Shown here one piece after another: positions 1-7,906 of a DNA stretch of 64,000 nucleotides. The position numbers and the translations under genes are program-made. Source of the DNA: Acidimicrobiales bacterium (GTDB lineage: Bacteria > Actinomycetota > Acidimicrobiia > Acidimicrobiales > Bog-793); contig DATGLP010000014.1 of assembly GCA_035294085.1 (NCBI GenBank), forward strand, positions 1-64,000. Direction: 5' to 3'. The notes beneath the pieces are model-generated. The model saw nothing but the letters and a program-made list of their open reading frames with translations. It was not told the origin of the DNA and did no database searches. How positions within the stretch are numbered: position 1 is the stretch's first letter; each line of letters starts with the position of its first letter.

Positions 1-600
1 GTCCTCGTCGCGGCGCGCGGCCCGAGGATGCTCGAGCTCGCCGGCGAGCTCGCCGACATCGTCCACATCGCCGCCCCCTTCCTCGGCGAGCGCTACATCG
101 ACGGCTGCATCGAGCGCATCGCGACCGGCGCCGCTCGCGCCCGACGCCGGCTCGACGACCTCGAGATCGACCTCAGCCTCTCGGCCGCCGTGCTCGAGGA
201 CGGCGAGGAGGCCCGCCGGCTCGCCAAGGTCGTCACCGCCTACGGCATCATCTGGATGGCCGGCGTCGAGCGCTACGCCCGCCAGCGGCCGAGCTGGACC
301 GTGCCCGACGAGCTCGCCGTGCCCGGCGAGCTCGTCGAGCGCCTCGCGACGAGCTGGGACATGTGGAGCGGCGACCCGCTGCCCGACGAGTGCGCGGCGC
401 TGATGGACGACGCCGTCCTCGCCCTCTTCGGGGTGGCCGGCACCCCCGCAGAGTGCGCGCCGAGGCTGCGGGCGCTGCTCGCGCGCCACCCCGAGGTCAC
501 CGGGCTGCGCCTGAAGCTGCCGCCGCTGAGCGGGCCGACGAGCGCCCCCGGCTACGGCGCGCTCGTCGAGGGCGTCGCCGCCGCACTGGCGGACGCCTGA
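1..600 (+). CDS. LLM-class flavin/F420-dependent oxidoreductase, C-terminal part (5' end outside window)
   Basis: The reading frame is open from the first base, so the gene begins before the window; about 199 C-terminal residues are visible. The segment LADIVHIAAPFLGERYIDGCIERI matches the barrel region of luciferase-like monooxygenases of the F420-dependent methylenetetrahydromethanopterin-reductase type. Further on, a substrate-domain region ends in a typical tail (HPEVTGLRLKLP, then GYGALVEGVAAAL). Such enzymes oxidise or reduce small organic substrates using F420 or FMN, but the substrate cannot be told from this part. It is followed by a convergent glycosidase gene. Family assignment is fairly secure; the cofactor is inferred from the actinobacterial setting. 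Confidence 0.7.
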   Translation, partial: VLVAARGPRMLELAGELADIVHIAAPFLGERYIDGCIERIATGAARARRRLDDLEIDLSLSAAVLEDGEEARRLAKVVTAYGIIWMAGVERYARQRPSWTVPDELAVPGELVERLATSWDMWSGDPLPDECAALMDDAVLALFGVAGTPAECAPRLRALLARHPEVTGLRLKLPPLSGPTSAPGYGALVEGVAAALADA

Positions 601-637
601 GGCCGACCCGCCGGCGTCGACGGGCGCGCCGGGGCAC

Positions 638-1363
638 TCAGCCGGCGCAGGCCGGCATGGCGCACTCGACGCTGCCGACGCCCGGGTGCTGGAAGACCTC
701 GATCGAGCGCACCTCGAACGACGCCGGGTAGCTCGGGCTCGAAGGCACGGTCCCGGCCTGCACGGCCAGGTCGGCGAGGAGGTACATCGTGACGGGGAGG
801 CTGGCGCGCACCTGGAAGGTCCTGCGCCCGTCGACGAACCAGGTGACCGAGTGCGGTTCCCAGTCGACGGCGAAGCGGTGGAAGCGCGTCCCGAGCGAGG
901 CGACCCGCACCACCTGCTGGTCGATGCGGTCGTCGGCGCCGAGATGCAGCGTCTGGATGATCGACCCCGGAGCGGAGCCGTAGAACTCCATGATGTCGAT
1001 CTCGGGAGGCCACGTGCCATCGGCGGGCAGCATCCACAGCGCCGGCCAGGCGCCCGGGACGACGGGCACCTTCGCCGTGACGACGACGAGCCCGTAGCGG
1101 AAGTCGAAGCCGCGCCGAGACTGGACCATGCCCGAGGTGAACGGCCGGCCGTGGACCCGCTGCGCCCGGGCGGTCAGCGCGAGCGCCGAGGAGCGCACCG
1201 TGACGTTCGCCGCCTGGTACCACTCGACCTCGCCGCTCGTCGCGATCGTGCACGACCACGGGTAGCAGGTCCGCCAGCCGGCGCCGAGCTGGCGGCCGCT
1301 CGCGAAGCGCACGTCGAGGACGCGCACCCACGGCCCTCGAGGCAGTCCGGCGGGGACCGTCAC
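638..1363 (-). CDS. Secreted glycoside hydrolase family 16 (beta-glucanase-like)
   Basis: A concanavalin-fold glycosidase of about 241 residues from the first usual start codon (GTG). The catalytic signature PEIDIMEFYG is visible near residue 110, with the two glutamates and central aspartate of the GH16 ExDxxE motif. The nearby pattern PALWMLPADGTWPPEID and the later FHRFAVDWEPHSVTWFVDGR are typical of the family, which cleaves beta-1,3 or beta-1,3-1,4 glucans, galactans or similar. Upstream of the GTG the same frame stays open to a stop at 1571-1573 and encodes a lipoprotein-like signal (SLLALGALALGAC) without any ATG, GTG or TTG. The true start is therefore unresolved. Substrate unknown. 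Confidence 0.82.
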   Translation of the reverse strand: MTVPAGLPRGPWVRVLDVRFASGRQLGAGWRTCYPWSCTIATSGEVEWYQAANVTVRSSALALTARAQRVHGRPFTSGMVQSRRGFDFRYGLVVVTAKVPVVPGAWPALWMLPADGTWPPEIDIMEFYGSAPGSIIQTLHLGADDRIDQQVVRVASLGTRFHRFAVDWEPHSVTWFVDGRRTFQVRASLPVTMYLLADLAVQAGTVPSSPSYPASFEVRSIEVFQHPGVGSVECAMPACAG

Positions 1364-1711
1364 CGGCGGCGGCCGCGAGCTGGTCGAGCGCGCCGCGCCG
1401 CAGGCCCCGAGGGCGAGCGCGCCGAGCGCGAGCAGGCTCGCCGCCGCGGCACGGCCGGGCGGCGAGCGGCGGCGCGCCGTGCCGGCGCGGCGCGCGGGCT
1501 TCCTCCCTGACCCCGTTGCCGCTCCCTCCCGGGATCGAGCCGCGCCGTCTGCACGCGCTCCCGCTCGATGCTAGAGCTCGAAGCTCGGGAGCACGCAGTG
1601 CTCACCGCCAGGTGGCTCGGAGACCAGCCTCCCACCGGAGGCCGTTCCGCTCCCATCAGGAGCCCAGCGCGTGGGCGAGGCGTCGGGGAGCGGCTGGCGC
1701 GAGGATGGGCG
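1364..1711. other. Upstream region of the GH16 gene with an orphan lipoprotein signal sequence
   Basis: In the frame of the GH16 gene (minus strand) bases 1364 to about 1505 would encode a basic stretch, a hydrophobic run SLLALGALALGAC and then small residues, exactly what a lipoprotein signal with a lipobox cysteine looks like. No ATG, GTG or TTG lies in that frame before the stop at 1571-1573. A neighbouring frame has a GTG at 1554 and an ATG at 1656, so a single-base indel would connect them. The rest should hold the divergent promoters of the GH16 and Nudix genes; I see no clear boxes. Confidence 0.45.
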
Positions 1712-2305
1712 GTGGCCGCAGACGCCCTCCTCGTGGTCCTGGCGAGCGTGCGCCCCAGCGGGCCGGGCGAGGCCCGCGCCCTCGCCCGACTCGAAGCCCT
1801 GGCGCGAGGCGGCGACCCGTGGGCCCGCTCTCGCCCACTGCACGCGACCGCCTCGGCCCTCGTCGTCGACGAGCGAGGTGGGCGCGTCCTCCTCCGCTAC
1901 CACGAGCGCCTCGGCCAGCTCGCGCAGGTGGGCGGGCACGCCGAGGCAGGCGAGGACGACCCCTACGCCGTCGCGAGGCGGGAGGCACTCGAGGAGACGG
2001 GCCTCGCGGACCTCGTCGCCTGGCCGGAGCCGGGCGCGCCCCGGCCGGTCCAGGTCCAGGTGGTGCCTGCGAGGGCGCACGCCGACGAGCGAGCGCACGA
2101 GCACGCGGACGTGCGCTACCTGCTCGCCACGGCTCTCCCCGACACGAGCCGCCCCGAGCGTCCCGGCGCGGCGCTCGTGTGGCTCCCGTTCGACCGGGCG
2201 GCCGCCGCGGTCTCGGACCCGGGGCTGCGCCGGCTGGTGCGCCTCGCTGCACGCCTCGCCGCCTCGCGCCGCGAGGCGCGAGCGGAGCGGCCGGCCCGCG
2301 CCTGA
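1712..2305 (+). CDS. Nudix hydrolase
   Basis: About 197 residues. The Nudix box is present at roughly residues 73-97 as GGHAEAGED followed by ARREALEETGL. It carries one extra residue between the first glutamate and the REALEE part compared with the standard spacing. The preceding HATASALVVDERGGRVLLRY is the usual first strands of the fold. These enzymes hydrolyse nucleoside diphosphates linked to another moiety; the substrate cannot be predicted. The GTG at 1712 is chosen because GAGGA lies about 7 bases upstream and the protein length then fits relatives. An ATG at 1568 in the same frame gives 245 residues but would overlap the signal-peptide region of the divergent GH16 gene. Confidence 0.8.
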   Translation: MAADALLVVLASVRPSGPGEARALARLEALARGGDPWARSRPLHATASALVVDERGGRVLLRYHERLGQLAQVGGHAEAGEDDPYAVARREALEETGLADLVAWPEPGAPRPVQVQVVPARAHADERAHEHADVRYLLATALPDTSRPERPGAALVWLPFDRAAAAVSDPGLRRLVRLAARLAASRREARAERPARA

Positions 2306-2323
2306 ACGCTCGGCGGCGGCCGG

Positions 2324-2923
2324 TCAGGCGAGAACGACGACCGGCGCGGCGGACCTCCCCGTCAGGGCCCTGCACAGCTCGACGCCGCGCCCCTGCGCGC
2401 ACGCGGCGTCGACCAGGAGGTGGAGCACCTCCCCGAGCGCGCCCGAGGGCGGGGTGGCGCGCGAGCCGATGGCCGCAGCGAGATCGAGGCCGTGGACGAC
2501 GAGCTCGACCGTGCGCGTCGGGAGGTAGTCGTCGAGGCGCATGCCACCCGCGCGCGTCCCGACGAGCGCGTCGTCGTCGGCGCCCGCGACCGCGCTCGCG
2601 GCCGCCGCGGCGACCGCCCGGAGCTGCGCCACGGGGTCGTCGCCGAGCGCGACGGCCGCCTCGCGGCCGCGAGCCGCGATCGCCGCCCGGTCGGCACCGG
2701 AGGCGGCCACCAGGTAGCCCGCAGCGGTGAGCTCGGCGCGCTCGGCGGGCTGCCCGAGGTACTCGGTCACCGTCGACAGCGCCCTGCTCGCGTGGCCGAG
2801 CAGGTCCCGAACGCTCCACTCCCCGAGGGCGGGCAGCGACCACTGGTCGCTCGCCACCTCGGCGGCCACCTCGAGGAGGTAGGCCGAGGCTTCGACGAAC
2901 CGCTCCCGGGAACCAGCTGTCAC
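2324..2923 (-). CDS. Maleylpyruvate isomerase / DinB-like family protein (mycothiol-dependent type)
   Basis: About 199 residues with the four-helix DinB/MDMPI fold. Conserved pieces are WSVRDLLGHASRAL near residue 45 and TVELVVHGLDLAAA near residue 140; their histidines are the usual metal ligands of the family. Members include mycothiol-dependent maleylpyruvate isomerase and many uncharacterised mycothiol S-transferases, so a mycothiol-linked detoxifying or isomerase role is inferred, not shown. The GTG at 2923 is chosen because GGAGG stands about 8 bases before it; an in-frame GTG at 2938 is the alternative. The gene is divergent from the L,D-transpeptidase gene with about 115 bases between. 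Confidence 0.75.
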   Translation of the reverse strand: MTAGSRERFVEASAYLLEVAAEVASDQWSLPALGEWSVRDLLGHASRALSTVTEYLGQPAERAELTAAGYLVAASGADRAAIAARGREAAVALGDDPVAQLRAVAAAAASAVAGADDDALVGTRAGGMRLDDYLPTRTVELVVHGLDLAAAIGSRATPPSGALGEVLHLLVDAACAQGRGVELCRALTGRSAAPVVVLA

Positions 2924-3037
2924 GATCGGTCCTCCCACGAGCCGCCCGAGCGCCGGGCGGGGCCGCAACGGCGGGCCCGAGGGCGCGGCCTCGGTCGGGA
3001 CTGGCGTTCTTAGACTGCATCTTGCTGAGGAGGTCGC

Positions 3038-4228
3038 GTGGCACGCCAGTGGGTGAGGAGCGCCGCCCGGCTCGGGCTCGCGGCAGCGCTCGGCGCGGTG
3101 GTCGCCGGGGTCGCCGTCTACGCGGCGACCGACGTCCATGCCGGCCCGCCGCCAGGGCTCAGGCGCCGGCCGAGCGCCACGGCGCGGGACGGGGAGACGA
3201 GCTCGACGACCTCGGGCTCGACGGCGGCCAGCCCGCCGCTTCGCGTCCTTGGTGTCGCACCACCCGACGGCGCGACGGGCGTCGCCGGCAGCACTCCCAT
3301 CGAGATCGACCTGTCGGCGGCACCGGCGCGGGACAGCGCGCTGCCGACCATCTCGCCGCACGTGCCCGGCCGCTGGGACGTGAGCGGGACGACGCTCCGC
3401 TTCGTGCCGAGCGAGCCGTTCCTCCCGCTCACCGACGTCACGGTCACGGTCCCCGCCGGACCGCAGGGCCTGACCGGCGCCGACGGGGCCAGCCTCGCCG
3501 AGGCGGTCGTGACGCACTTCACCGTGCGCAACGGCTCGGTGCTGCGGCTCCAGGAGCTCCTCTCCCTGCTCGACTACTCGCCGCTCGCCTTCACGTCGGC
3601 AGCACCCGAGCCCGCCGCGTCCGACGAGCCAGCCCAGCGAGCGGCCCTCTTCGACCCGCCGCGCGGCCGCTTCGCGTGGCGCAACGCCGGCTGGCCGGTC
3701 CAGCTCCTGCGGCTGTGGCGCCCCGGGGCGGACAACGTGATGACCCGCGGGCTCGTCATGTCGTTCCAGGCCGACCACGGGCTCACGCCCAACGGCCAGC
3801 TGACGGAGGCGCTGTGGGCGAGCCTGCTCGGCGCCCTCGCCTCCGGTGACGTGAACACCGGGGGCTACAACTACGCCCTCGCGAACCAGCAGCCCCCCGA
3901 GACGCTCACCATCTGGCACGACGGCACCATCGTGCTGCGCAGCGCTGCCAACACGGGCATCCCCCAGTCCCCGACCGCGGACGGGACCTTCCCCGTCTAC
4001 TCCCGGCTGCGCAGCCAGGTCATGACCGGGACCAACCCCGACGGCTCGCACTACGCCGATCCGGTGCAGTACGTCGCGTACTTCAACGGCGGCGACGCCG
4101 TGCACTACCTCCCGCGAGCCGAGTACGGAATCCCCCAGAGCCTCGGGTGCATCGAGCTCCCGCTCCAGGCCGCTGCCCAGGCCTGGCCCTACCTCGCGTA
4201 CGGCACGCTCGTCACGGTCATCAACTGA
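3038..4228 (+). CDS. L,D-transpeptidase with N-terminal membrane anchor and Ig-like domain
   Basis: About 396 residues. An N-terminal hydrophobic helix (LGLAAALGAVVAGVAVYAA) acts as signal or anchor. Next is a Big_5-type Ig-like domain (residues about 70-165, with the pattern VAPPDGATGVAGSTPIEI), then a peptidoglycan-binding-like helix pair (LWRPGADNVMTRGLVMSFQADHGL), then a YkuD catalytic domain to the C-terminus. The catalytic cysteine is in PQSLGCIELP near residue 370, where the classical motif is SHGC; here leucine replaces histidine. The family forms 3-3 peptide cross-links or attaches proteins to peptidoglycan outside the cell. GTG start with AGGAGG 5 bases upstream. Confidence 0.85.
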   Translation: MARQWVRSAARLGLAAALGAVVAGVAVYAATDVHAGPPPGLRRRPSATARDGETSSTTSGSTAASPPLRVLGVAPPDGATGVAGSTPIEIDLSAAPARDSALPTISPHVPGRWDVSGTTLRFVPSEPFLPLTDVTVTVPAGPQGLTGADGASLAEAVVTHFTVRNGSVLRLQELLSLLDYSPLAFTSAAPEPAASDEPAQRAALFDPPRGRFAWRNAGWPVQLLRLWRPGADNVMTRGLVMSFQADHGLTPNGQLTEALWASLLGALASGDVNTGGYNYALANQQPPETLTIWHDGTIVLRSAANTGIPQSPTADGTFPVYSRLRSQVMTGTNPDGSHYADPVQYVAYFNGGDAVHYLPRAEYGIPQSLGCIELPLQAAAQAWPYLAYGTLVTVIN

Positions 4229-4272
4229 GCGCGGCGCCGGCGCCCGCAGGGAGGCGAGCGGATCGAAGAAGT

Positions 4273-4320
4273 GCAACCATAGGTTGCGCGTTACCTCCCC
4301 GAACCGCTACCATCGGTTGC
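4273..4320 (+). promoter_or_regulatory. Two palindromic operators framing a promoter for the SRPBCC-ArsR operon
   Basis: A perfect inverted repeat GCAACC-ATA-GGTTGC occupies 4273-4287. A near-copy GCTACC-ATC-GGTTGC occupies 4306-4320, with centres 33 bases apart. A plausible promoter uses TTGCGC (4284-4289) as -35 and TACCAT (4308-4313) as -10 with an 18-base spacer, so each element sits in one arm of an operator. The operon that follows ends in an ArsR-type repressor, so autorepression through these sites is the natural inference. Confidence 0.65.
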
Positions 4321-4360
4321 AGGTACGCCGCCCGGACGGTCGGCGGGAGAGGGGGACGCC

Positions 4361-4807
4361 ATGCACGCCATCCGCCACCACGTGGGGGTGAACGCCCCGA
4401 TCGGCGAGGTCTACGCGGCGTTCGCCAGCCGTGCCGGCCTGGCCGGCTGGTGGACGCGAGACGTCCGGGGCGAGGAGCACCCGGGCGGACGGCTCGCCTT
4501 CGGCTTCGGGGGCCCCGAGCCCGCCGCCGTCATGGAGGTCGCCGAGCTCGACCCGCCGTCGCTCGTGCGCTGGCGCTGCGTCGAGGGGCCAGACGAGTGG
4601 CGGGGCACCTCGCTCAGCTTCGAGCTGACGAACGACGGTGCCGAGACGGCGGTGCTGTTCACCCACGACGGCTGGCGCGACGCGGGGGTGTTCCTGCACC
4701 ACTGCAGCACGAAGTGGGCGTACTTCCTCCTCGGCCTCAAGTCGGGCTTCGAGGGGGGCGCGGCGACCCCCTGGCCGGACGACGCGCCCGTGAGCCGCTG
4801 GGGCTGA
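4361..4807 (+). CDS. SRPBCC (AHSA1/START-like) domain protein 1
   Basis: About 148 residues covering one SRPBCC domain. The start HHVGVNAPIGEVYAAFASRAGLAGWWTRDVRG is the typical first strand, helices and GWW turn. The C-terminal helix holds STKWAYFLLGLKSGFEGG. The fold makes a deep hydrophobic cavity that binds lipids or aromatic compounds; AHSA1-type members have no agreed enzymatic activity. It is the first gene of a three-gene operon with a second SRPBCC protein 3 bases downstream and an ArsR repressor after that, a common pairing in actinobacteria. ATG start behind a GAGAGGGGG stretch. Confidence 0.82.
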   Translation: MHAIRHHVGVNAPIGEVYAAFASRAGLAGWWTRDVRGEEHPGGRLAFGFGGPEPAAVMEVAELDPPSLVRWRCVEGPDEWRGTSLSFELTNDGAETAVLFTHDGWRDAGVFLHHCSTKWAYFLLGLKSGFEGGAATPWPDDAPVSRWG

Positions 4808-4810
4808 GCG

Positions 4811-5281
4811 GTGGCCGCCGACTCGGGCGCGCTCGCGATCGAGCACGAGGTGGTGATCGAGGCGCCGATCGAGGTGGTGTGGCGCCTGGTCACCCGAGCC
4901 GACGGGCTCGAGCGGTGGCTGGCCGACAGAGTCGAGCTCGACGCCCGGCCCCAAGGGCGCGGCCGGTTCGTGTTCCTCGGCGACGACGAGGTCGCGAGGG
5001 TCGTCCCGGTCGTCGTGGAGGCAGTCGAGGCGCCGCGGCGCTTCGCCTTCCGGTGGAGCCGCCCCGAGGACGGCGAACCCCAACCGGGCAGCTCGCTCTC
5101 CGTCGAGCTCACCCTCGTCGCCGAGGGCCCGGAGCGGACGCGCGTGCGCGTCGTCGAGCACGGCCTCGAGTCGCTCGGCTGGTCGAGGGCGGACAAGGAC
5201 CGCTACGTCGACGAGCACCGCAGCGGCTGGTCACGCCTGCTCGACCGCCTCGCCGGGCTGGCGCGCCGGCCCGGGGCGTGA
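4811..5281 (+). CDS. SRPBCC (AHSA1/START-like) domain protein 2
   Basis: About 156 residues. IEHEVVIEAPIEVVWRLVTRADGLERWLADRVELDARPQGR is the family's N-terminal pattern. A later strand carries SRPEDGEPQPGSSLSVELTLV and the C-terminal helix is DEHRSGWSRLLDRLAGLAR. It differs substantially from the preceding SRPBCC gene, so this is not a recent duplication. Begins at GTG three bases after the previous stop and ends one base before the repressor gene, so translation is probably coupled. Ligand unknown. Confidence 0.82.
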   Translation: MAADSGALAIEHEVVIEAPIEVVWRLVTRADGLERWLADRVELDARPQGRGRFVFLGDDEVARVVPVVVEAVEAPRRFAFRWSRPEDGEPQPGSSLSVELTLVAEGPERTRVRVVEHGLESLGWSRADKDRYVDEHRSGWSRLLDRLAGLARRPGA

Positions 5282-5282
5282 C

Positions 5283-5621
5283 GTGGCGCCGGACGACGAC
5301 CTCTGGGCGGCCGTCGCCGACCCGTCGCGCCGGCGCGTCCTCGACCTCCTCGTGCGCGACGGCGAGGCGACGGCCAGTTCGCTCGCGGCCCGGCTGCCGC
5401 TCTCGCGCCAGGCGGTGAGCAAGCACCTCGGCGTCCTCGAGGCCGCCGGACTCCTCGAGCGCCGCCGCCACGGTCGCGAGGTCCGCTACCGCGTCGTCCC
5501 CGCGCAGCTCGACGCCGCGACGCGCGCGCTCGCCGAGCTCGCGACCGACTGGAGCGAGCGGCTCGCCGCCTTGAAGCGGCTCGCGGAAGCCCAGGGCGCC
5601 GCGGACGCGAACGCCTCGTGA
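5283..5621 (+). CDS. ArsR-family winged-helix repressor
   Basis: About 112 residues with the standard ArsR helix-turn-helix: WAAVADPSRRRVLDLLVRDGEATASSLAARLPLSRQAVSKHLGVLEAAGLLERRRHGREVRYRV. The recognition helix LSRQAVSKHLGVLE is typical of the sub-group that sits beside SRPBCC genes. I see no cysteine cluster that would bind a metal, so the inducer is likely not a metal. It is the last gene of the operon and most likely represses it through the palindromes at 4273-4320. GTG start directly after the upstream stop. Confidence 0.88.
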   Translation: MAPDDDLWAAVADPSRRRVLDLLVRDGEATASSLAARLPLSRQAVSKHLGVLEAAGLLERRRHGREVRYRVVPAQLDAATRALAELATDWSERLAALKRLAEAQGAADANAS

Positions 5622-5704
5622 GCCGCGACGGCGCCCCTCCCCCGGACGCCGCGCCCGAGCAGCCGCCTCCGCCAGCACCGCGCGCGCCGAGCGCCGGCGC
5701 GCGC

Positions 5705-7906
5705 CTACGACGACGCGCGGGAGCCCTCGCCGCCGACGGCCCCCGGCCGCGGCGCCTCCACGACGACGACGTCGAGCAGGCGCGGGCCGTGCACCCCCTC
5801 GACCCGTGCGAGCTCGATGTCGCTCGTCGCCGACGGACCGCTGATCCAGGTCTGGTGCGCGCCCGGCGAGCACCGGGCGATGGCGTCGGGCACCGAGGCG
5901 ACGACGCTCGACGCCGCCACGACCACGACGTGCTGGTCGGGCAGCAGGCTGAGCGCACGCCGGCCCTGGGCGGGTCCGCCGTCGAGGACGATCGTCCCCG
6001 TCTCCGCGATCGCGACGGCGCAACCGGTGAGCGCCGCGTCGACGCTCGCCAGCGCCTTGGCCTCGAGCGGCGGCTCGTCGACCTCGATCGCGACGCCGCG
6101 ACCCTCGAGACCGGCGAGCCAGCCGGCCGGTGCGTCGGGCGGCACGACGACGCTCGTCGAGGAACGGCGCGAGATCGCGGCGGCGATCGCCCCGGGCAGG
6201 CCGGCCTCGTCGGTGCGCACGACGGTGGCGCCGTAGTCCTCGAGCCGGGCGACGAAGAGGTCCACGGTGCCCGGCGCGACCCCCTGCCCGGCGCGCCGGT
6301 AGCGGCGTTCGGGCGCCTCGGGCGCGAAGGGCGTCGTCGCGAGGGCCTCGCGCACCGAGGCGAGCACCGCCGCGCGCCCCGCCAGCGCTCGCGACGCCGC
6401 CGCGTGGACGGCGGGGCGCTGGCGGCGGCGCGCGCGCCGGGGCGCGCCGACCGGGTGGGGACCGACGTCGTCCGGACGCGTCGCGCGCCAGGAGGCGCGG
6501 AAGGGCTGCGGCGCGACGAGCGGCGCGTCGCGGGCATCGGTCCAGGCACGCAGCGGCCCCGGGAGCCGGCGCAGGAGGCCGGCGCGCCGGAGCATCCGGC
6601 TGGCGCGCCCGGCGAGCGCCTCGGCAGCCTCGAGACGGCGCGCGTCCTCGAGGACGAAGCCGAGGGCTCGCATCGCGCCCGCCTCGAGCGCCGAACGAGC
6701 GCCCGACTCGACGACCTCGGCGCGCAGGCGGACGAGGAGGCGGGGGATGTCGATCCGCACCGGGCAGACCTCGAGGCACGCACCGCACAGCGTCGAGGCG
6801 AAGGGGAGCGAGGCGGCGACCCGGTCGGTGGCGACGTGCTCGAGCTGGGGCGTGAGCACGGCGCCGATGGGACCAGGGTAGACCGAGCCGTAGGCGTGGC
6901 CGCCGACCCGCTCGTACACGGGGCAGACGTTCAGGCAGGCCGCGCAGCGGATGCAGCGCAGGACCTGCCGGCCGAGGCGGTCGGCGAGCGCGCGCGAGCG
7001 CCCGTTGTCGAGGAGGACGAGGTGGAACGCCCGGGGACCGTCGCCCGGGACGACCCCTCGCCAGACCGAGGTGTAGGGGTTCATGCGCTCGCCGGTGGCC
7101 GACCGGGCGAGCAGCTGGAGGAAGACCTCGAGGTCCGAGAAACGGGGGACGACCTTGTCGATGCCCACCACCGAGATGAGCGTCTCCGGCAGGGTGAGGC
7201 ACATCCGCCCGTTGCCCTCGGACTCGACGACGACGAGCGAGCCCGACTCGGCGACGGCGAAGTTCGCTCCCGAGATCGCCACCCTCGCCGTCAGGAAGCG
7301 CTCCCGCAGGTGCGCCCGGGCGGCCGCCGCGAGCTCTGCCGGGCGGTCGGACAGGTCGGGGGGCGCGGGCACGCCGTGCCGGCCCATCTCGGCGAGGAAG
7401 GTGGCGCGGATCTCGGCACGGTTGCGGTGGATGGCGGGCACCACGATGTGGCTCGGGAGGTCGCCCGCGAGCTGCACGATGAGCTCGGCCAGGTCGGTCT
7501 CGTGGACCTCGATGCCTGCCGCCTCGAGCGCCGCGTTCGTGCCGATCTCGGCCGTCGTCATCGACTTCACCTTGACGACGCTGCGCTCGCCGGTCGCCTC
7601 GACGAGGGAGACGATCGCCCGGTTCGCCTCGTCGGCGTCTCGAGCGAAGGTGACGGTCCCGCCGGCGGCGACGACCTGCGCCTCGAGCTGCTCCAGGAGC
7701 TCGGGCAGGCGCGCCTGCGCCTCGTCCTTGATCGCCGCGGCGGCGTCGCGCAGCGCCTCGAAGTCCTCGAGCTCGCCCACCGCGGCGTCGCGGCGGGCGC
7801 GGATCGTCGCGGTGGCCCGCCCGAGGTTGCGCCGCAGCTGCGCGTCTCGCAGCGCCCGACGGGCGCCGTCGGGGAAGGCGGGCGCTGCCTCGAAGGAGGC
7901 GCTCAC
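5705..7906 (-). CDS. lutB: Fused lactate utilisation protein LutB-LutC
   Basis: About 733 residues. Residues 1 to about 480 are LutB: the central part includes ISGANFAVAESGSLVVVESEGNG, and two ferredoxin-type clusters follow, CIRCAACLNVCP near residue 318 and CGACLEVCP near residue 373. From about residue 500 the protein becomes LutC (LUD domain), with AIAETGTIVLDGGPAQGRRALSLLPDQH near residue 660. LutA, LutB and LutC together oxidise L-lactate to pyruvate; LutB and LutC are normally separate proteins of about 470 and 200-240 residues, and here no stop lies between them. The GTG start overlaps the lutA stop by 4 bases. Confidence 0.88.
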   Translation of the reverse strand: MSASFEAAPAFPDGARRALRDAQLRRNLGRATATIRARRDAAVGELEDFEALRDAAAAIKDEAQARLPELLEQLEAQVVAAGGTVTFARDADEANRAIVSLVEATGERSVVKVKSMTTAEIGTNAALEAAGIEVHETDLAELIVQLAGDLPSHIVVPAIHRNRAEIRATFLAEMGRHGVPAPPDLSDRPAELAAAARAHLRERFLTARVAISGANFAVAESGSLVVVESEGNGRMCLTLPETLISVVGIDKVVPRFSDLEVFLQLLARSATGERMNPYTSVWRGVVPGDGPRAFHLVLLDNGRSRALADRLGRQVLRCIRCAACLNVCPVYERVGGHAYGSVYPGPIGAVLTPQLEHVATDRVAASLPFASTLCGACLEVCPVRIDIPRLLVRLRAEVVESGARSALEAGAMRALGFVLEDARRLEAAEALAGRASRMLRRAGLLRRLPGPLRAWTDARDAPLVAPQPFRASWRATRPDDVGPHPVGAPRRARRRQRPAVHAAASRALAGRAAVLASVREALATTPFAPEAPERRYRRAGQGVAPGTVDLFVARLEDYGATVVRTDEAGLPGAIAAAISRRSSTSVVVPPDAPAGWLAGLEGRGVAIEVDEPPLEAKALASVDAALTGCAVAIAETGTIVLDGGPAQGRRALSLLPDQHVVVVAASSVVASVPDAIARCSPGAHQTWISGPSATSDIELARVEGVHGPRLLDVVVVEAPRPGAVGGEGSRASS

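Noticed and set aside
2930-4276. A long minus-strand frame running through the L,D-transpeptidase gene into the DinB-like gene
   Set aside because: It is the antisense of a clear transpeptidase; only its last part (2324-2923) is a real protein with a ribosome site.
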